Part shown: piece by piece, positions 54,281 through 62,768 of the stretch
Numbering within the stretch: position 1 is the first letter of the stretch
How the letters are laid out: each line of letters opens with the position of its first letter
NCBI GenBank assembly: GCA_944390145.1
Contig: CALXOY010000017.1
Location: 1-64,000 of the forward strand
Source of the DNA: an uncultured Duodenibacillus sp.
Lineage (GTDB): Bacteria > Pseudomonadota > Gammaproteobacteria > Burkholderiales > Burkholderiaceae_F
Length of the DNA: 64,000 bases
Direction: 5' to 3'
The notes under the pieces: generated by a model
Database searches by the model: none
Told to the model about the DNA's origin: nothing
The model's input: only the letters and a program-made list of their open reading frames with translations
Made by a program: the position numbers and the translations under genes

Positions 54281-54532
54281 CTAGCCGTTGATCAGCTTTT
54301 TGAGAACCTCGATGAGGTCGCCCACGGTTCTCACCTGCTTGAAGTCGTTCGGCGAGATGGTCTTGTCGCCGACAAAGGGGCGCAGCTTGACGATCAGATC
54401 CACCGCGTCGATTGAATCGAGATCCAGGTCGTCGTAGAACCGGGCTTCGGGAACCACCGATGCCGGGTCGATTTCAAAGGTTTCTGCAAGAACGCGCTTA
54501 AGTTCGTCGAGGATTTGCTGTTCGGTAACCAT
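54281..54532 (-). CDS. apeF: Acyl carrier protein (second of two)
   Basis: 83 residues, phosphopantetheine attachment Ser in DLDLDSIDAVDLI. Carries polyene intermediates or the aryl starter in type II PKS fashion. Follows the other carrier protein by 33 nt. The E/F letters follow operon order. Confidence 0.87.
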   Translation of the reverse strand: MVTEQQILDELKRVLAETFEIDPASVVPEARFYDDLDLDSIDAVDLIVKLRPFVGDKTISPNDFKQVRTVGDLIEVLKKLING

Positions 54533-54565
54533 GAGTGCCGGGGAAGTCGTTGGGTTGGGCAGGAA

Positions 54566-54829
54566 TCAGTTTTTGGCTGAGGCGATGAAGTCGGCCAAGG
54601 CGGCAACGCTTGCGAAGTGCTTCTTGTTTTCTTCGCTTTCGGCCGACATGGTGATGTCGTACTTCTTTTTAATCGCAAGCCCGAGCTCAAGCGCATCGAT
54701 GGAATCCAAGCCAAGTCCCTCCACAAAAAGCGGAGCATCGGTTTCGATATCCTGCGGGCGGATGTCTTCGAGGCCGAGCGACGAGACGATGAGTTCCTTG
54801 AGTTCCTGCTGCAGTTCTTCTTTGTTCAT
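54566..54829 (-). CDS. apeE: Acyl carrier protein (first of two)
   Basis: 87 residues with attachment Ser in GLGLDSIDALELG. Two different carrier proteins are usual in aryl polyene systems. Overlaps the preceding acyltransferase gene by ATGA. Confidence 0.87.
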   Translation of the reverse strand: MNKEELQQELKELIVSSLGLEDIRPQDIETDAPLFVEGLGLDSIDALELGLAIKKKYDITMSAESEENKKHFASVAALADFIASAKN

Positions 54830-55632
54830 GTTCGACTTTCCAGAGGATGGTCTTGGGCAAAAAGGCGTTTTTTCAGTTCCTGCGTCAGACGCCTGACGGC
54901 CGCGGGACGTCCGAGCTCGTTTTGCAGTTTTAAAAAAGGCCGTACATCAATATCGGGTGCGGCCTGAACGGAAATCGTCATTTTACGCTCAGGCACCTGA
55001 TACCACGCAACGCCCTTCATGAGGGCGGGCGGCGTGCAGGTGATGCGCACCGGCGTGATGCTGCGGCCGCAGGCCAGGGAAACCGCGGCCGCGCCGTGAT
55101 GCAGCCGCGGCGGCTTGCCCGGAGCCGAGCGCGTGCCTTCAGGGAAAACGACAAGTGTGTCGCCGAGCGCCAGGCTGCGGCAGCAGTCTTCAATCAATTC
55201 CGGCCCCGAGTCGTTGACGATGTAGCCAGAGGCTTTGACCGGGGAGCTCAGGGCAAACGAGTCGCGCAGCGCCGACTTGACGATGCAGTTGGCGTTGCCA
55301 ATCAGGCTGTGAAGAATCACCACGTCGATGAGCGTGGGGTGGGAGGCGCAGACAAAAAGCGGTTCGGTCTTGAGCCTTGTTTTGAGCGCCGGGTCGACTT
55401 CGAGCTTGAGCGTCTGCAGCAGGGTCAGAAGCCGCAGAAAAAGCGCAAAGCTCACCTGCACAACGCTTCTTGCGGTGAGTTCCCGCTTGCGGGCATCGCG
55501 CAGCAAAAGGTTGAGCGCCGGAAAAACCAGGAGCCGGAAAAGGATTCCGCCGGTGAAAAAAGTGAGAAAACCGAATCCGGTAGCGGGAATCCTCCAGAGT
55601 CTGCTCAGAAGGGAAATCACGGCTTTGCCCAC
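54826..55632 (-). CDS. PlsC-like acyltransferase of the aryl polyene operon
   Basis: 268 residues. An N-terminal membrane segment (GFGFLTFFTGGILFRLLVF), HX4D in ASHPTLIDVV, and FPEGTRSAPGKPP. Expected to act in attachment of the polyene to a lipid or glycerophosphate-like acceptor. Overlaps the chain-length-factor gene by 16 nt. Confidence 0.83.
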   Translation of the reverse strand: MGKAVISLLSRLWRIPATGFGFLTFFTGGILFRLLVFPALNLLLRDARKRELTARSVVQVSFALFLRLLTLLQTLKLEVDPALKTRLKTEPLFVCASHPTLIDVVILHSLIGNANCIVKSALRDSFALSSPVKASGYIVNDSGPELIEDCCRSLALGDTLVVFPEGTRSAPGKPPRLHHGAAAVSLACGRSITPVRITCTPPALMKGVAWYQVPERKMTISVQAAPDIDVRPFLKLQNELGRPAAVRRLTQELKKRLFAQDHPLESRT

Positions 55633-56342
55633 CTCCAGGCCTGCACGCCGTCGGTTTGCTCACAGCGGCTGCTTGCGCCGAGCAGAAAACGGATTTCGTC
55701 GAAAATGCCGCCGCAGGCGCCGGCTTCAACGCCTTGCACCGGTGTGAGGGTAAAGACGTTCTCCGAGGGGGCGAGGGTGAATCGCGCGGCCCAGGCGCAG
55801 GGCTCCATGGCGGAGTCTGTGAGCGTCGTCCCGCTCCACAACTCCGGCAGGGGCTCTTCGCAGCGCACCACGATGACCGAGGGGCTTTGCTGCAGCAGGA
55901 GCGCGGCTTCAATGAGCGCGCAGGAGCCTGTGACGGGGCCCGCGGCAATGGCAGGACAGGCCGTGTGGTTCTTCTTCCAGATGGCGGCCTGCGCGCCGAT
56001 GCCGTTGTGCACGCTCAACGCAAAGTCCGCCGGACTCATGTCGCCGTCTTCGGAAAGCGCCCCGGTGAGCTTGAAGGTGCGGCTGATGTCGCCCCAGCTG
56101 GAGGCCCAGACCGCAGGCTCGCCCTCTTCGGGCGCAAGCGCGGCATAAGCGGCAAGCGCACAGCGCCCCATGAGCGAGAGGCGGCGCCGGATGGAGGCGG
56201 GAATGCAGGAAAAATCGGGGGCCGCCCCGACAGGCGCCTGCGTGCCGCCCCCGTGCGCCCAGCTTTGCCAGAGCGCGGGGTTGGCGCAGCCGGCGGAGAC
56301 CACGCTCACGCCGCTCACGTGAAAAAGCAGACCGTTCATCAT
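55617..56342 (-). CDS. apeC: Chain-length-factor-like short ketosynthase (ApeC type)
   Basis: 241 residues resembling the N-terminal half of a ketosynthase (SVHNGIGAQAAIWKKNH, ACPAIAAGPVTGSCALIEAALLL). It lacks the C-terminal catalytic histidines. In known systems it pairs with a catalytic ketosynthase and sets polyene length. MM start at 56342, 4-nt overlap with the methyltransferase. Confidence 0.8.
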   Translation of the reverse strand: MMNGLLFHVSGVSVVSAGCANPALWQSWAHGGGTQAPVGAAPDFSCIPASIRRRLSLMGRCALAAYAALAPEEGEPAVWASSWGDISRTFKLTGALSEDGDMSPADFALSVHNGIGAQAAIWKKNHTACPAIAAGPVTGSCALIEAALLLQQSPSVIVVRCEEPLPELWSGTTLTDSAMEPCAWAARFTLAPSENVFTLTPVQGVEAGACGGIFDEIRFLLGASSRCEQTDGVQAWRWAKP

Positions 56343-57418
56343 GGGCGGCCCGCCGGCTTGAGGATGTAGAGGGTGTGGCTGACGCCCAGGCCCTCGCGCC
56401 TGGACTCAATTTCAAGCCCCGCCTCGGCAAAAACGGCCTCCAGGTCTGCGCGCCGGAAAAAGCGCGAATTGCCGTTGGCAACCGCCGCAAAGTAAAGCGA
56501 GACGGCGGCGAGCGAAAACCCTGCGGCCGGATAGCTCTGGCCGTCAACCAGACACTCGAGCACGGCAAAGCGCCCGTTTTCTGACAAAAGCGGCGTGCAG
56601 CGGCGCAGGATGCCTGCGGCCTCCCCGGGACTGAAGCAGTCGAGGAACTGGCTCATCCAAATGACGTCGGCCTTGTCCTTGACGGCAGGCGCGGCCCGGG
56701 GATCAAGCCAGTCGACGCAGGCCGTTTGAAAGCGCCCGGCATAGGCTTTCAGCGCGGGATTGGCCGAGGCAGAAGCACACTGCTGCGGCAGATCGATGAG
56801 CGTGAGCCGGGCCTGCGGCATGGCCTTCAAGCAGGCTGCAGCGAATTTGCCGGTGTTGCCGCCCACGTCAAAAACTGAGGAGGGGTGAAAAAGCGTCTGC
56901 AGCAGGCGGGCAAGTTCGCCAAAGCAGCGGTCCGAGTAGTAGTGGTCAAACGCAAACAAGCTCGTGCGGGCGGGCTCGGGCAGCTTGGAGATGCCTGGGT
57001 AAATCGTTTTCCAGTCGCCGAGCTCCTTTAAACCCGCGGGCCTGCCTTCGCGCAGCGCCTCGGTGAGGTGGTCCATCGCCCGGTAGCAGACGTCGGCGGT
57101 GAAGCGGAAGTTCACGCGGGTCATCTCATCGTAAAGAAGACATTCGCCCGTTTTGGTGAGCGCGAGCACGCCGTCGCCGGACTTTTTCACCACGCCGCTT
57201 GCGGCGAGCACGTCGCTCAGAATCGATGCCGCATAGTTTGAAATGCCGCAGGCCTGCGCGGCCTTGCTTTCCGTGAGCGGGGCCTTGGCAATGCACTCGA
57301 GAAGCCCCAGATCAAGTGCTGCGCGCACGGCCTGGAACACGACCGGCCCGAAGGCGATGTGCTGGGCGTTGTTAAGCGCCTCGATGATGGATTCGCCCTG
57401 CTGGCGTCTGGTGGTCAT
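56339..57418 (-). CDS. SAM-dependent methyltransferase of the aryl polyene operon
   Basis: 359 residues. N-terminal winged-helix dimerisation domain (ESKAAQACGISNYAASILSDVL) and a C-terminal Rossmann domain with SVFDVGGNTGKFAAACL and IWMSQFLDCFSP, like the hydroxyindole-O-methyltransferase fold. ATG 57418 is set by AAGGAG at 57431-57426, which overlaps the stop of the upstream ketosynthase; the frame is open to 57475. Known aryl polyenes carry a methyl on the aromatic head group, probably added by such an enzyme. Confidence 0.84.
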   Translation of the reverse strand: MTTRRQQGESIIEALNNAQHIAFGPVVFQAVRAALDLGLLECIAKAPLTESKAAQACGISNYAASILSDVLAASGVVKKSGDGVLALTKTGECLLYDEMTRVNFRFTADVCYRAMDHLTEALREGRPAGLKELGDWKTIYPGISKLPEPARTSLFAFDHYYSDRCFGELARLLQTLFHPSSVFDVGGNTGKFAAACLKAMPQARLTLIDLPQQCASASANPALKAYAGRFQTACVDWLDPRAAPAVKDKADVIWMSQFLDCFSPGEAAGILRRCTPLLSENGRFAVLECLVDGQSYPAAGFSLAAVSLYFAAVANGNSRFFRRADLEAVFAEAGLEIESRREGLGVSHTLYILKPAGRP

Positions 57419-57422
57419 GGCT

Positions 57423-58667
57423 CTACTCCTTGAAGCGGCCGAAGATGAGCGAGGTGTTGATGCCTCCGAAGGCAAAGTTGTTGCTCATGACGCAGTCGGT
57501 TTGAAGTTCAACGGGTCTTTCGCGGATGTAGGCAAGAGGCGCGCAGTCCGGGGCGACTTCATCGAGATTGATGGTGGGGGCAAACCACCCCTCGTTCATC
57601 ATCATGATCGTCATCCAGGCTTCGAGCGAACCGCAGGCGCCAAGGGTGTGGCCCATGTAGCTCTTGAAGGTCGACACCGGCGTCTTGTCGCCGAAAACGG
57701 CCATGGTGGCGTGCGACTCGGCGCTGTCGCCGCGGTCGGTGGCCGTGCCGTGGGCGTTCACGTAGCCGATGGCTTGCGGCTCAAGGCCCGCGTCGGCAAG
57801 CGCAAGCCGCATGGCCTGCGCCATCTGTCCGGACTGCGGGCTTGTAATGTGCGCGCCGTCGGAGTTGGTGCCAAAGCCAAGCACCTCGGCATAAATATGC
57901 GCGCCGCGCGAGCGGGCGAATTCCAGATCTTCAAGGATGAGCGTGCAGCCGCCCTCGCCGATGACGAGGCCGTCGCGGCGGGCGTCAAAGGGACGCGGCG
58001 AGAGCTCGGGGTGGTCGTTGAAGTTGGTGCTTGTGGCAAAAAGCGTATCGAAGATGGCCGCGTCCGAGGCGTCGAGCTCCTCGCTGCCGCCGGCGACCAT
58101 CGCCTTGACGCGGCCCGCAAGAATCGACTCGTAGGCGTAGCCGATGGCCTGCGAGGCTGACGTGCAGGCCGAACTCGTGGTGATGATGCGGCCCTTGATT
58201 TTGAAAAAGACGCCGATGTTGACGGCTGCGGTGTGCGCCATCATCCGCACATAGGTGTTGGCGTTCATGTCCGCCGTCGAGCGCTTGAGCACGAGGCTTG
58301 CGATGTCGGCCACCGCCGACGGAGTGCCCGCGCTTGAGCCGTAGGCAATGCCGATGTTGCCGGAACTCAGAAAGTCCTGGTTCTCGAGAAGCCCTGCGTC
58401 GGCAAGCGCTTTCTCCGTGGCATGCACGCCGAGAATGCCCACGCGTCCCATGCTGCGCATGCTCTTGCGGTTGTAGCGGGCCGGATCGAGTTCAAAGGGG
58501 GCGGCCGGGCAGGCAAGCCGCGTGCGCAGCCCCTTGATGTCGTCCCACTCGCGCATCACGCGCACCGCGTTGGTGCAGCTTTTGAGCTTGGCTGAGACCG
58601 TCGGCCAATCGTTTCCGAGCGGACAGACGGCTCCGAATCCGGTGACGACGACGCGTTTTTTGCTCAT
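57423..58667 (-). CDS. apeR: Beta-ketoacyl synthase, FabF-like (ApeR type)
   Basis: 414 residues, full length. Catalytic Cys in SSACTSASQAIG (about 168), His in NAHGTATDRGD and in YMGHTLGACG. Elongating or priming ketosynthase of the type II aryl polyene PKS. 4-nt overlap with the ketoreductase gene. Confidence 0.86.
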   Translation of the reverse strand: MSKKRVVVTGFGAVCPLGNDWPTVSAKLKSCTNAVRVMREWDDIKGLRTRLACPAAPFELDPARYNRKSMRSMGRVGILGVHATEKALADAGLLENQDFLSSGNIGIAYGSSAGTPSAVADIASLVLKRSTADMNANTYVRMMAHTAAVNIGVFFKIKGRIITTSSACTSASQAIGYAYESILAGRVKAMVAGGSEELDASDAAIFDTLFATSTNFNDHPELSPRPFDARRDGLVIGEGGCTLILEDLEFARSRGAHIYAEVLGFGTNSDGAHITSPQSGQMAQAMRLALADAGLEPQAIGYVNAHGTATDRGDSAESHATMAVFGDKTPVSTFKSYMGHTLGACGSLEAWMTIMMMNEGWFAPTINLDEVAPDCAPLAYIRERPVELQTDCVMSNNFAFGGINTSLIFGRFKE

Positions 58668-59401
58668 GCAAGGCCTCCGTTGACGCCGATCACCTGACGG
58701 GTGATGTAGGAGGCGTCCTGACTCATTAAAAAGGAAACGACGGCGGCGACCTCCTCGGGCCTGCCCGCGCGGCGCATCGGAATGACGGGCAGGGCGTGTT
58801 CGAGCACCTCTGCGGTTGCCATTTCGGTTTCGATGAGGCCCGGTGCGACGACGTTGACGGTGATCGCACGGCTGGCCAGTTCGGCGGCAAGCGCCTTGGC
58901 CGCGCCGATCAAGCCCGCCTTGGCGGCCGAATAGTTCACCTGACCGCGGTTGCCGAGAAGTCCCGAAACAGAGCCCATGACCACGATGCGGCCCGGCTTG
59001 CGGCGGCGGACCATCGGCATCACCAGGGGCTGCACGACGTTGTAAAAGCCCGTGAGGTCAACGCCGATCACATCATCCCAGTCCTGCGGCGGCATCGCGG
59101 CAAACGTGCCGTCGCGCGCGATGCCGGCGTTGCAGACGATGCCGTAGTAGGCGCCGTGCGTCTGCACGTCTTCCCGAAGAACGCTCAGGGCCTTTTCACG
59201 GTCGCGCACATCAAAGGCGAGCATTCTTGCCCTGCCGCCGGCGCGGGTGACCGCCTCGGCGGTTTCTTCGAGCGCCTGCGACATGCTCGAAGCGTGAACG
59301 GCCACGGTGAAGCCGTCGGCGGCAAGCTTGAGGGCGACGGCGCGGCCGATGCCGCGCGAAGCGCCGGTGACAAGAACGGATAAGTCACTGCAATTGGTCA
59401 T
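58664..59401 (-). CDS. apeQ: 3-ketoacyl-ACP reductase, FabG-like (ApeQ type)
   Basis: 245-residue SDR. Cofactor motif VTGASRGIGRAVAL, CNAG, catalytic Ser in MGSVSGLLGN and YSAAK. Reduces the 3-keto group each cycle. 4-nt overlaps on both sides. Confidence 0.88.
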   Translation of the reverse strand: MTNCSDLSVLVTGASRGIGRAVALKLAADGFTVAVHASSMSQALEETAEAVTRAGGRARMLAFDVRDREKALSVLREDVQTHGAYYGIVCNAGIARDGTFAAMPPQDWDDVIGVDLTGFYNVVQPLVMPMVRRRKPGRIVVMGSVSGLLGNRGQVNYSAAKAGLIGAAKALAAELASRAITVNVVAPGLIETEMATAEVLEHALPVIPMRRAGRPEEVAAVVSFLMSQDASYITRQVIGVNGGLA

Positions 59402-59868
59402 GATGAAAAGTTTTCCTTCACAAAGTCGCTCAGGCTGCTCGGGCGGTAAACGGTGAGCACGGCGCCGGCGGCGAATTCCCCGTTGTGCAGCACGCGGCAG
59501 TCAAACTGGCTTGGCAGCGACTCTTCGCCGAAAAAGGAGCAGCACGCCTCAATGTCGTAAACCTCGCCCTCAAGGATGTGCGGTTTTGCAAACTTGACAA
59601 GCCGCGAGCCCAGCAGAAAGCCCACACGTGCGTCGATGCCTTTTTCGCTGTCGCAGATGCCGGCGTAAACGCCCACGGTTTGGGCCATGAATTCGATGAA
59701 AAGGCTGTTGGGGTATGAACCGTCGGCCTGACGAAGGAGCGAGCACTGTTCTCCGATCGTGACGCGGCAGCGCGCGCTTTTTTCATCGGCTGCCGTCACC
59801 TCATCCAGCAGAAGCATCGGCCGGCGGTGCGGCAGGTAAAGGCCGGGGTCTTTTTGAAAGCGCGGCAT
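59398..59868 (-). CDS. apeP: Hotdog-fold dehydratase (ApeP type)
   Basis: 156 residues. LPHRRPMLLLDEV carries the His of the aryl polyene dehydratase motif, with Glu in LFIEFMAQTVG. It removes water to make each double bond. Works beside the fused dehydratase at 51968-53707. Confidence 0.84.
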   Translation of the reverse strand: MPRFQKDPGLYLPHRRPMLLLDEVTAADEKSARCRVTIGEQCSLLRQADGSYPNSLFIEFMAQTVGVYAGICDSEKGIDARVGFLLGSRLVKFAKPHILEGEVYDIEACCSFFGEESLPSQFDCRVLHNGEFAAGAVLTVYRPSSLSDFVKENFSS

Positions 59869-59870
59869 GG

Positions 59871-61049
59871 CTAGACTCGACTGAAGACGGCGCTCGCATT
59901 GGAGCCGCCGAAGGCAAAGGCGTTGACAAGGATGTGGTTGAGCGGGCGGCCGAGCTCTTCGTTGTGATCAAGAATGTGCGCGGGCGCTAGTTCCGGATCC
60001 TTTTCCAGCAGCCCCGCGCTTGCAGCAAGGCGGCCCTGCGGGTTCCCGGTCAAAAGCGCGGCGGCTGCGGCCGCCTGCAGGGCGCCGGCGCCGGCAAGTG
60101 CATGCCCGGAAAGCGCCTTGTAGGAGGCGCACGGGGTGCGGTTGCCGAAGACCGCGTGCACGGCTCGCGCCTCCATGCTGTCGTTTAAAGGCGTTCCCGT
60201 GCCGTGCGCGATCACGAGATCAATGTCTGCGGCCTCAAGCCCCGCCGTCTGCAGCGCAAGCCGCATGGCGCGGGCGGCTTCAAGCCCCTGTGGTTCGGGG
60301 GCTGAGAGATGGTGCGCATCGGTGGTGAGCCCCGCACCGGAATAAGCCATCAAAGCGCCTTCGGGATTTTTCGTCATCAGCATCAGCGCGCCGCCTTCTC
60401 CGAGATTGATGCCTTTGCGGCCGCGGGAGAAGGGATGGCAGGGTTCGGCCGAGACGGCCGAAAGGGCGCAGAAGCCCGCATTGGTGAATTGACAGAAGCC
60501 GTCGCAGCCGCCCGTTAAAACGGCGTCGGCAAGGCCGGCCAAGAGCAGCTGCGCGGCGCTTTCAAGCGCCATCAGTCCGGAAGCGCAGGCGTTGCTCACG
60601 GTGTAGGCGGGGCCCTTGGCGCCGATGGCTCGGGCCGCAAAGCGGGCGGGTTCAAAAAGGTTGAGATCCCGGACGCGGAAGTCCTCGGGCAGCCGGCCGC
60701 TTGCAGCATGCTCCGCCATGGCGGCCTCCACGCGGTCCATGCCGGAGGTGCAGGCGCCAAGCACGACGGCAATGCGCTCGGGTTCAAACGTCTGAAGGGT
60801 CTGCTTGAGCCCGGGCATTTGGTCCAGACAGAGTTCAATCAGCTGCTTGGTGCGGCTTTCCGCGGATCCCGCAGCAAGTCCCGGCACGAGTCCGCAGCAG
60901 TAGCTCTGCGAACGGTCCGGCGCAAGCCCCGTGCGGGCGCGCATCGCCGGGGGCCGGTCTCCGAAAAGCGTTTTGCGCAGTTCGTCAAGACCGACGCCCG
61001 CAGCGGAAGCCGTTCCAAGACTTTGAAGGTAAAGGGGCGGACGGGACAT
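59871..61049 (-). CDS. apeO: Beta-ketoacyl synthase (ApeO type), first gene of the aryl polyene operon
   Basis: 392 residues. Catalytic Cys in VSNACASGLMAL (about 156), His in IAHGTGTPLNDSMEA and LSGHALAGAGAL. Elongating ketosynthase that pairs with the chain-length-factor-like protein. The order KS - dehydratase - reductase - KS matches O-P-Q-R of described clusters. Transcription of the 10.8 kb operon probably begins in the AT-rich region upstream. Confidence 0.85.
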   Translation of the reverse strand: MSRPPLYLQSLGTASAAGVGLDELRKTLFGDRPPAMRARTGLAPDRSQSYCCGLVPGLAAGSAESRTKQLIELCLDQMPGLKQTLQTFEPERIAVVLGACTSGMDRVEAAMAEHAASGRLPEDFRVRDLNLFEPARFAARAIGAKGPAYTVSNACASGLMALESAAQLLLAGLADAVLTGGCDGFCQFTNAGFCALSAVSAEPCHPFSRGRKGINLGEGGALMLMTKNPEGALMAYSGAGLTTDAHHLSAPEPQGLEAARAMRLALQTAGLEAADIDLVIAHGTGTPLNDSMEARAVHAVFGNRTPCASYKALSGHALAGAGALQAAAAAALLTGNPQGRLAASAGLLEKDPELAPAHILDHNEELGRPLNHILVNAFAFGGSNASAVFSRV

Positions 61050-61474
61050 GACAGCGGGCTCATCAATAAGCGGTTGGACAACTGCGCCGGGTGCGGCAGG
61101 CGCGTTGCAAAAAAGCCCCGTTCAAAGGGCGGCTGACAAGGCGCACAGGCAAGCAGAAACTGAGGGAAACATTATAGGGTGCCTTAATAAAGGACATTTT
61201 TCAGCAGGTCCGCGTGTAATGCGTCAAACACTGTTGTCATTATCTTGGCTTCGTCATCGGGCATCTTGGTTGTGCTTTGGTTTTAAGGATGACTAAATTT
61301 TGCGAGGTTTGTGGTTATCGTGAAGTGCGGAAACGGTACGGTAGAATTCCTCCGTAATGGATTTGCTGTAAGACGTTGTTTTACTAATATAAAAAAGTCT
61401 AATTCGTTGAATCCATTGCTATTTTTGTTTTAAGTTCTCGGCTTTAGAGCCTATTTTTCAGAAACTTTCTTCAC
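61050..61474. other. AT-rich non-coding region between the aryl polyene operon and a lipoprotein gene
   Basis: 425 nt without a convincing gene. Contains a minus-strand TATAAT (61176-61171) facing the aryl polyene operon, an adjacent CCTT-TATT-AAGG dyad, and the dyad at 61336-61355. Markedly richer in A+T than the flanks. Confidence 0.6.
61336..61355. repeat. 20-bp dyad around GAATTC
   Basis: TACGG-TA-GAATTC-CT-CCGTA, 16 of 20 positions symmetrical. Operator-like, in the region that could drive the aryl polyene operon or the lipoprotein gene. Confidence 0.5.
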
Positions 61475-61837
61475 ATGAAAAAAACTCTTTTTGCAAGTGT
61501 TTTGGCAGCTTTGGTGCTTACTGGTTGCGGCTCAATCCCTAAAGGGGCTGATCGAATCAACATGATTACAGCTGAGGAGGCTCAGGCAAACCACTGCGTG
61601 CTTCTGGATAAAGCTGGCTCGGTTTCAGCAATTCTCATCAATGGCTCCAAACGCAATACTCAGGTCGCTGTTCGTAAAGCGCTTCGAGTTAAAGGAGCTA
61701 CTCACGTTGGTTACACCAAGGGTAAGCCTGGAACTACTAACGTTCGTATGTTTGTATGGTCATGTCCTAATCCGGATCTCAAGACACAGGATCCTCAGGT
61801 TGCGGCTTGGCAAAAAGAGTATCTTGGACACGAATAA
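61475..61837 (+). CDS. Small lipoprotein of unknown function
   Basis: 120 residues. Signal peptide with lipobox VLTGC (Cys18), then a compact domain (ITAEEAQANHCVLLDKAG ... ATHVGYTKGKPG) with Cys39 and Cys97 that could form a disulfide. Base composition and codon use are far more A/T-rich than in neighbouring genes, suggesting transfer. The ATG has a poor ribosome site. Not otherwise recognised. Confidence 0.65.
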   Translation: MKKTLFASVLAALVLTGCGSIPKGADRINMITAEEAQANHCVLLDKAGSVSAILINGSKRNTQVAVRKALRVKGATHVGYTKGKPGTTNVRMFVWSCPNPDLKTQDPQVAAWQKEYLGHE

Positions 61838-62043
61838 GTACACAACTCTTGTTGTTTAAATCACAACTCCGCAGGTGTCTGAATTGAGTGAACTTGGAAC
61901 AGGCCATATCAAGTTCTTCTTTGCATATGTCCTGAGGCTTCTGACTTGCAGAAAATGGACCGAGGGCGGTGGTTTTTTGGGACTGCCGATGGGCCAATAA
62001 AAAATTATCCGCAGCGCATAAAAAATTCTATACAATGGGCGGC

Positions 62044-62757
62044 ATGACGATTCATCCCGCCCTCGTTCCATATGTCGGCATTGCCGATCTGATTGTGCGC
62101 ACCTTCGCCGGCAGCGAAGTGGTGCTGCACGACCTCGCCGATCCGCGCCGTTCGGTGGTCTATGTGGCCAATGGCAGCGTGACCGGCCGCAGGGTTGGCG
62201 ACTGCTTCGAGCACTTGATCACCGAAGCCGTGAAGGCCGGCAATCCCGAAGACGGTATTCTGGCCAACTACTACTTTGAAAAAGACGGCCGGCTGATCCG
62301 CTCCTCCACGCTTTTGATCCGCGCTGACGACAAGCGCCTTCTCGGCGCGCTTTGCATCAATCTAGATGCCGAAAGCGCCCGGCAGGCGTTGTCCTTCATT
62401 CAGGCCCAGCTGCCCGGACTCACGGGCCTTTCGCAGACGCCGAAGACCGCCGCCCCCGGTGCGGATGCCGGCACTGCGCCGCAGGAGACGTCCCACGGCC
62501 CCAGCGTGCAGGACTTTGTCGACGATCTGGTCAACCGCATGATCGGAAGCGCTGCTTCGGAGGGGCGCTTGAGCCGTGAAGAGCGTCTCAATCTTCTGGC
62601 GTTCATGGATGAGCGCGGCGTCTTTCTGGTCAAGGGCGCCGTTGAGCTTGTCGCGCGCAAGCTGGGCTTATCGAAGGTGACGCTTTACGGCGATCTGGAT
62701 CTTTTGCGCACCAAAGGCGCACGGCGGGAGAATCCGGCGCAACCAGGACAGCAATAG
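62044..62757 (+). CDS. YheO/DauR-type transcriptional regulator (PAS-like + HTH)
   Basis: 237 residues from ATG 62044 (ATG 62035 and a longer frame to 61969 are alternatives). N-terminal YheO PAS-like domain (FAGSEVVLHDLADPRRSVVYVANG, RSSTLLIRADDKRLLGALCIN), an Ala/Pro linker, and C-terminal HTH_22 (FLVKGAVELVARKLGLSKVTLYGDL). Relatives control amino-acid catabolism, e.g. DauR for D-arginine. A TATACAAT box ends only 7 nt before ATG 62044, so the mRNA could be leaderless. Followed in 11 nt by the PLP enzyme gene. Confidence 0.8.
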   Translation: MTIHPALVPYVGIADLIVRTFAGSEVVLHDLADPRRSVVYVANGSVTGRRVGDCFEHLITEAVKAGNPEDGILANYYFEKDGRLIRSSTLLIRADDKRLLGALCINLDAESARQALSFIQAQLPGLTGLSQTPKTAAPGADAGTAPQETSHGPSVQDFVDDLVNRMIGSAASEGRLSREERLNLLAFMDERGVFLVKGAVELVARKLGLSKVTLYGDLDLLRTKGARRENPAQPGQQ

Positions 62758-62768
62758 GAGGAAGCTTC

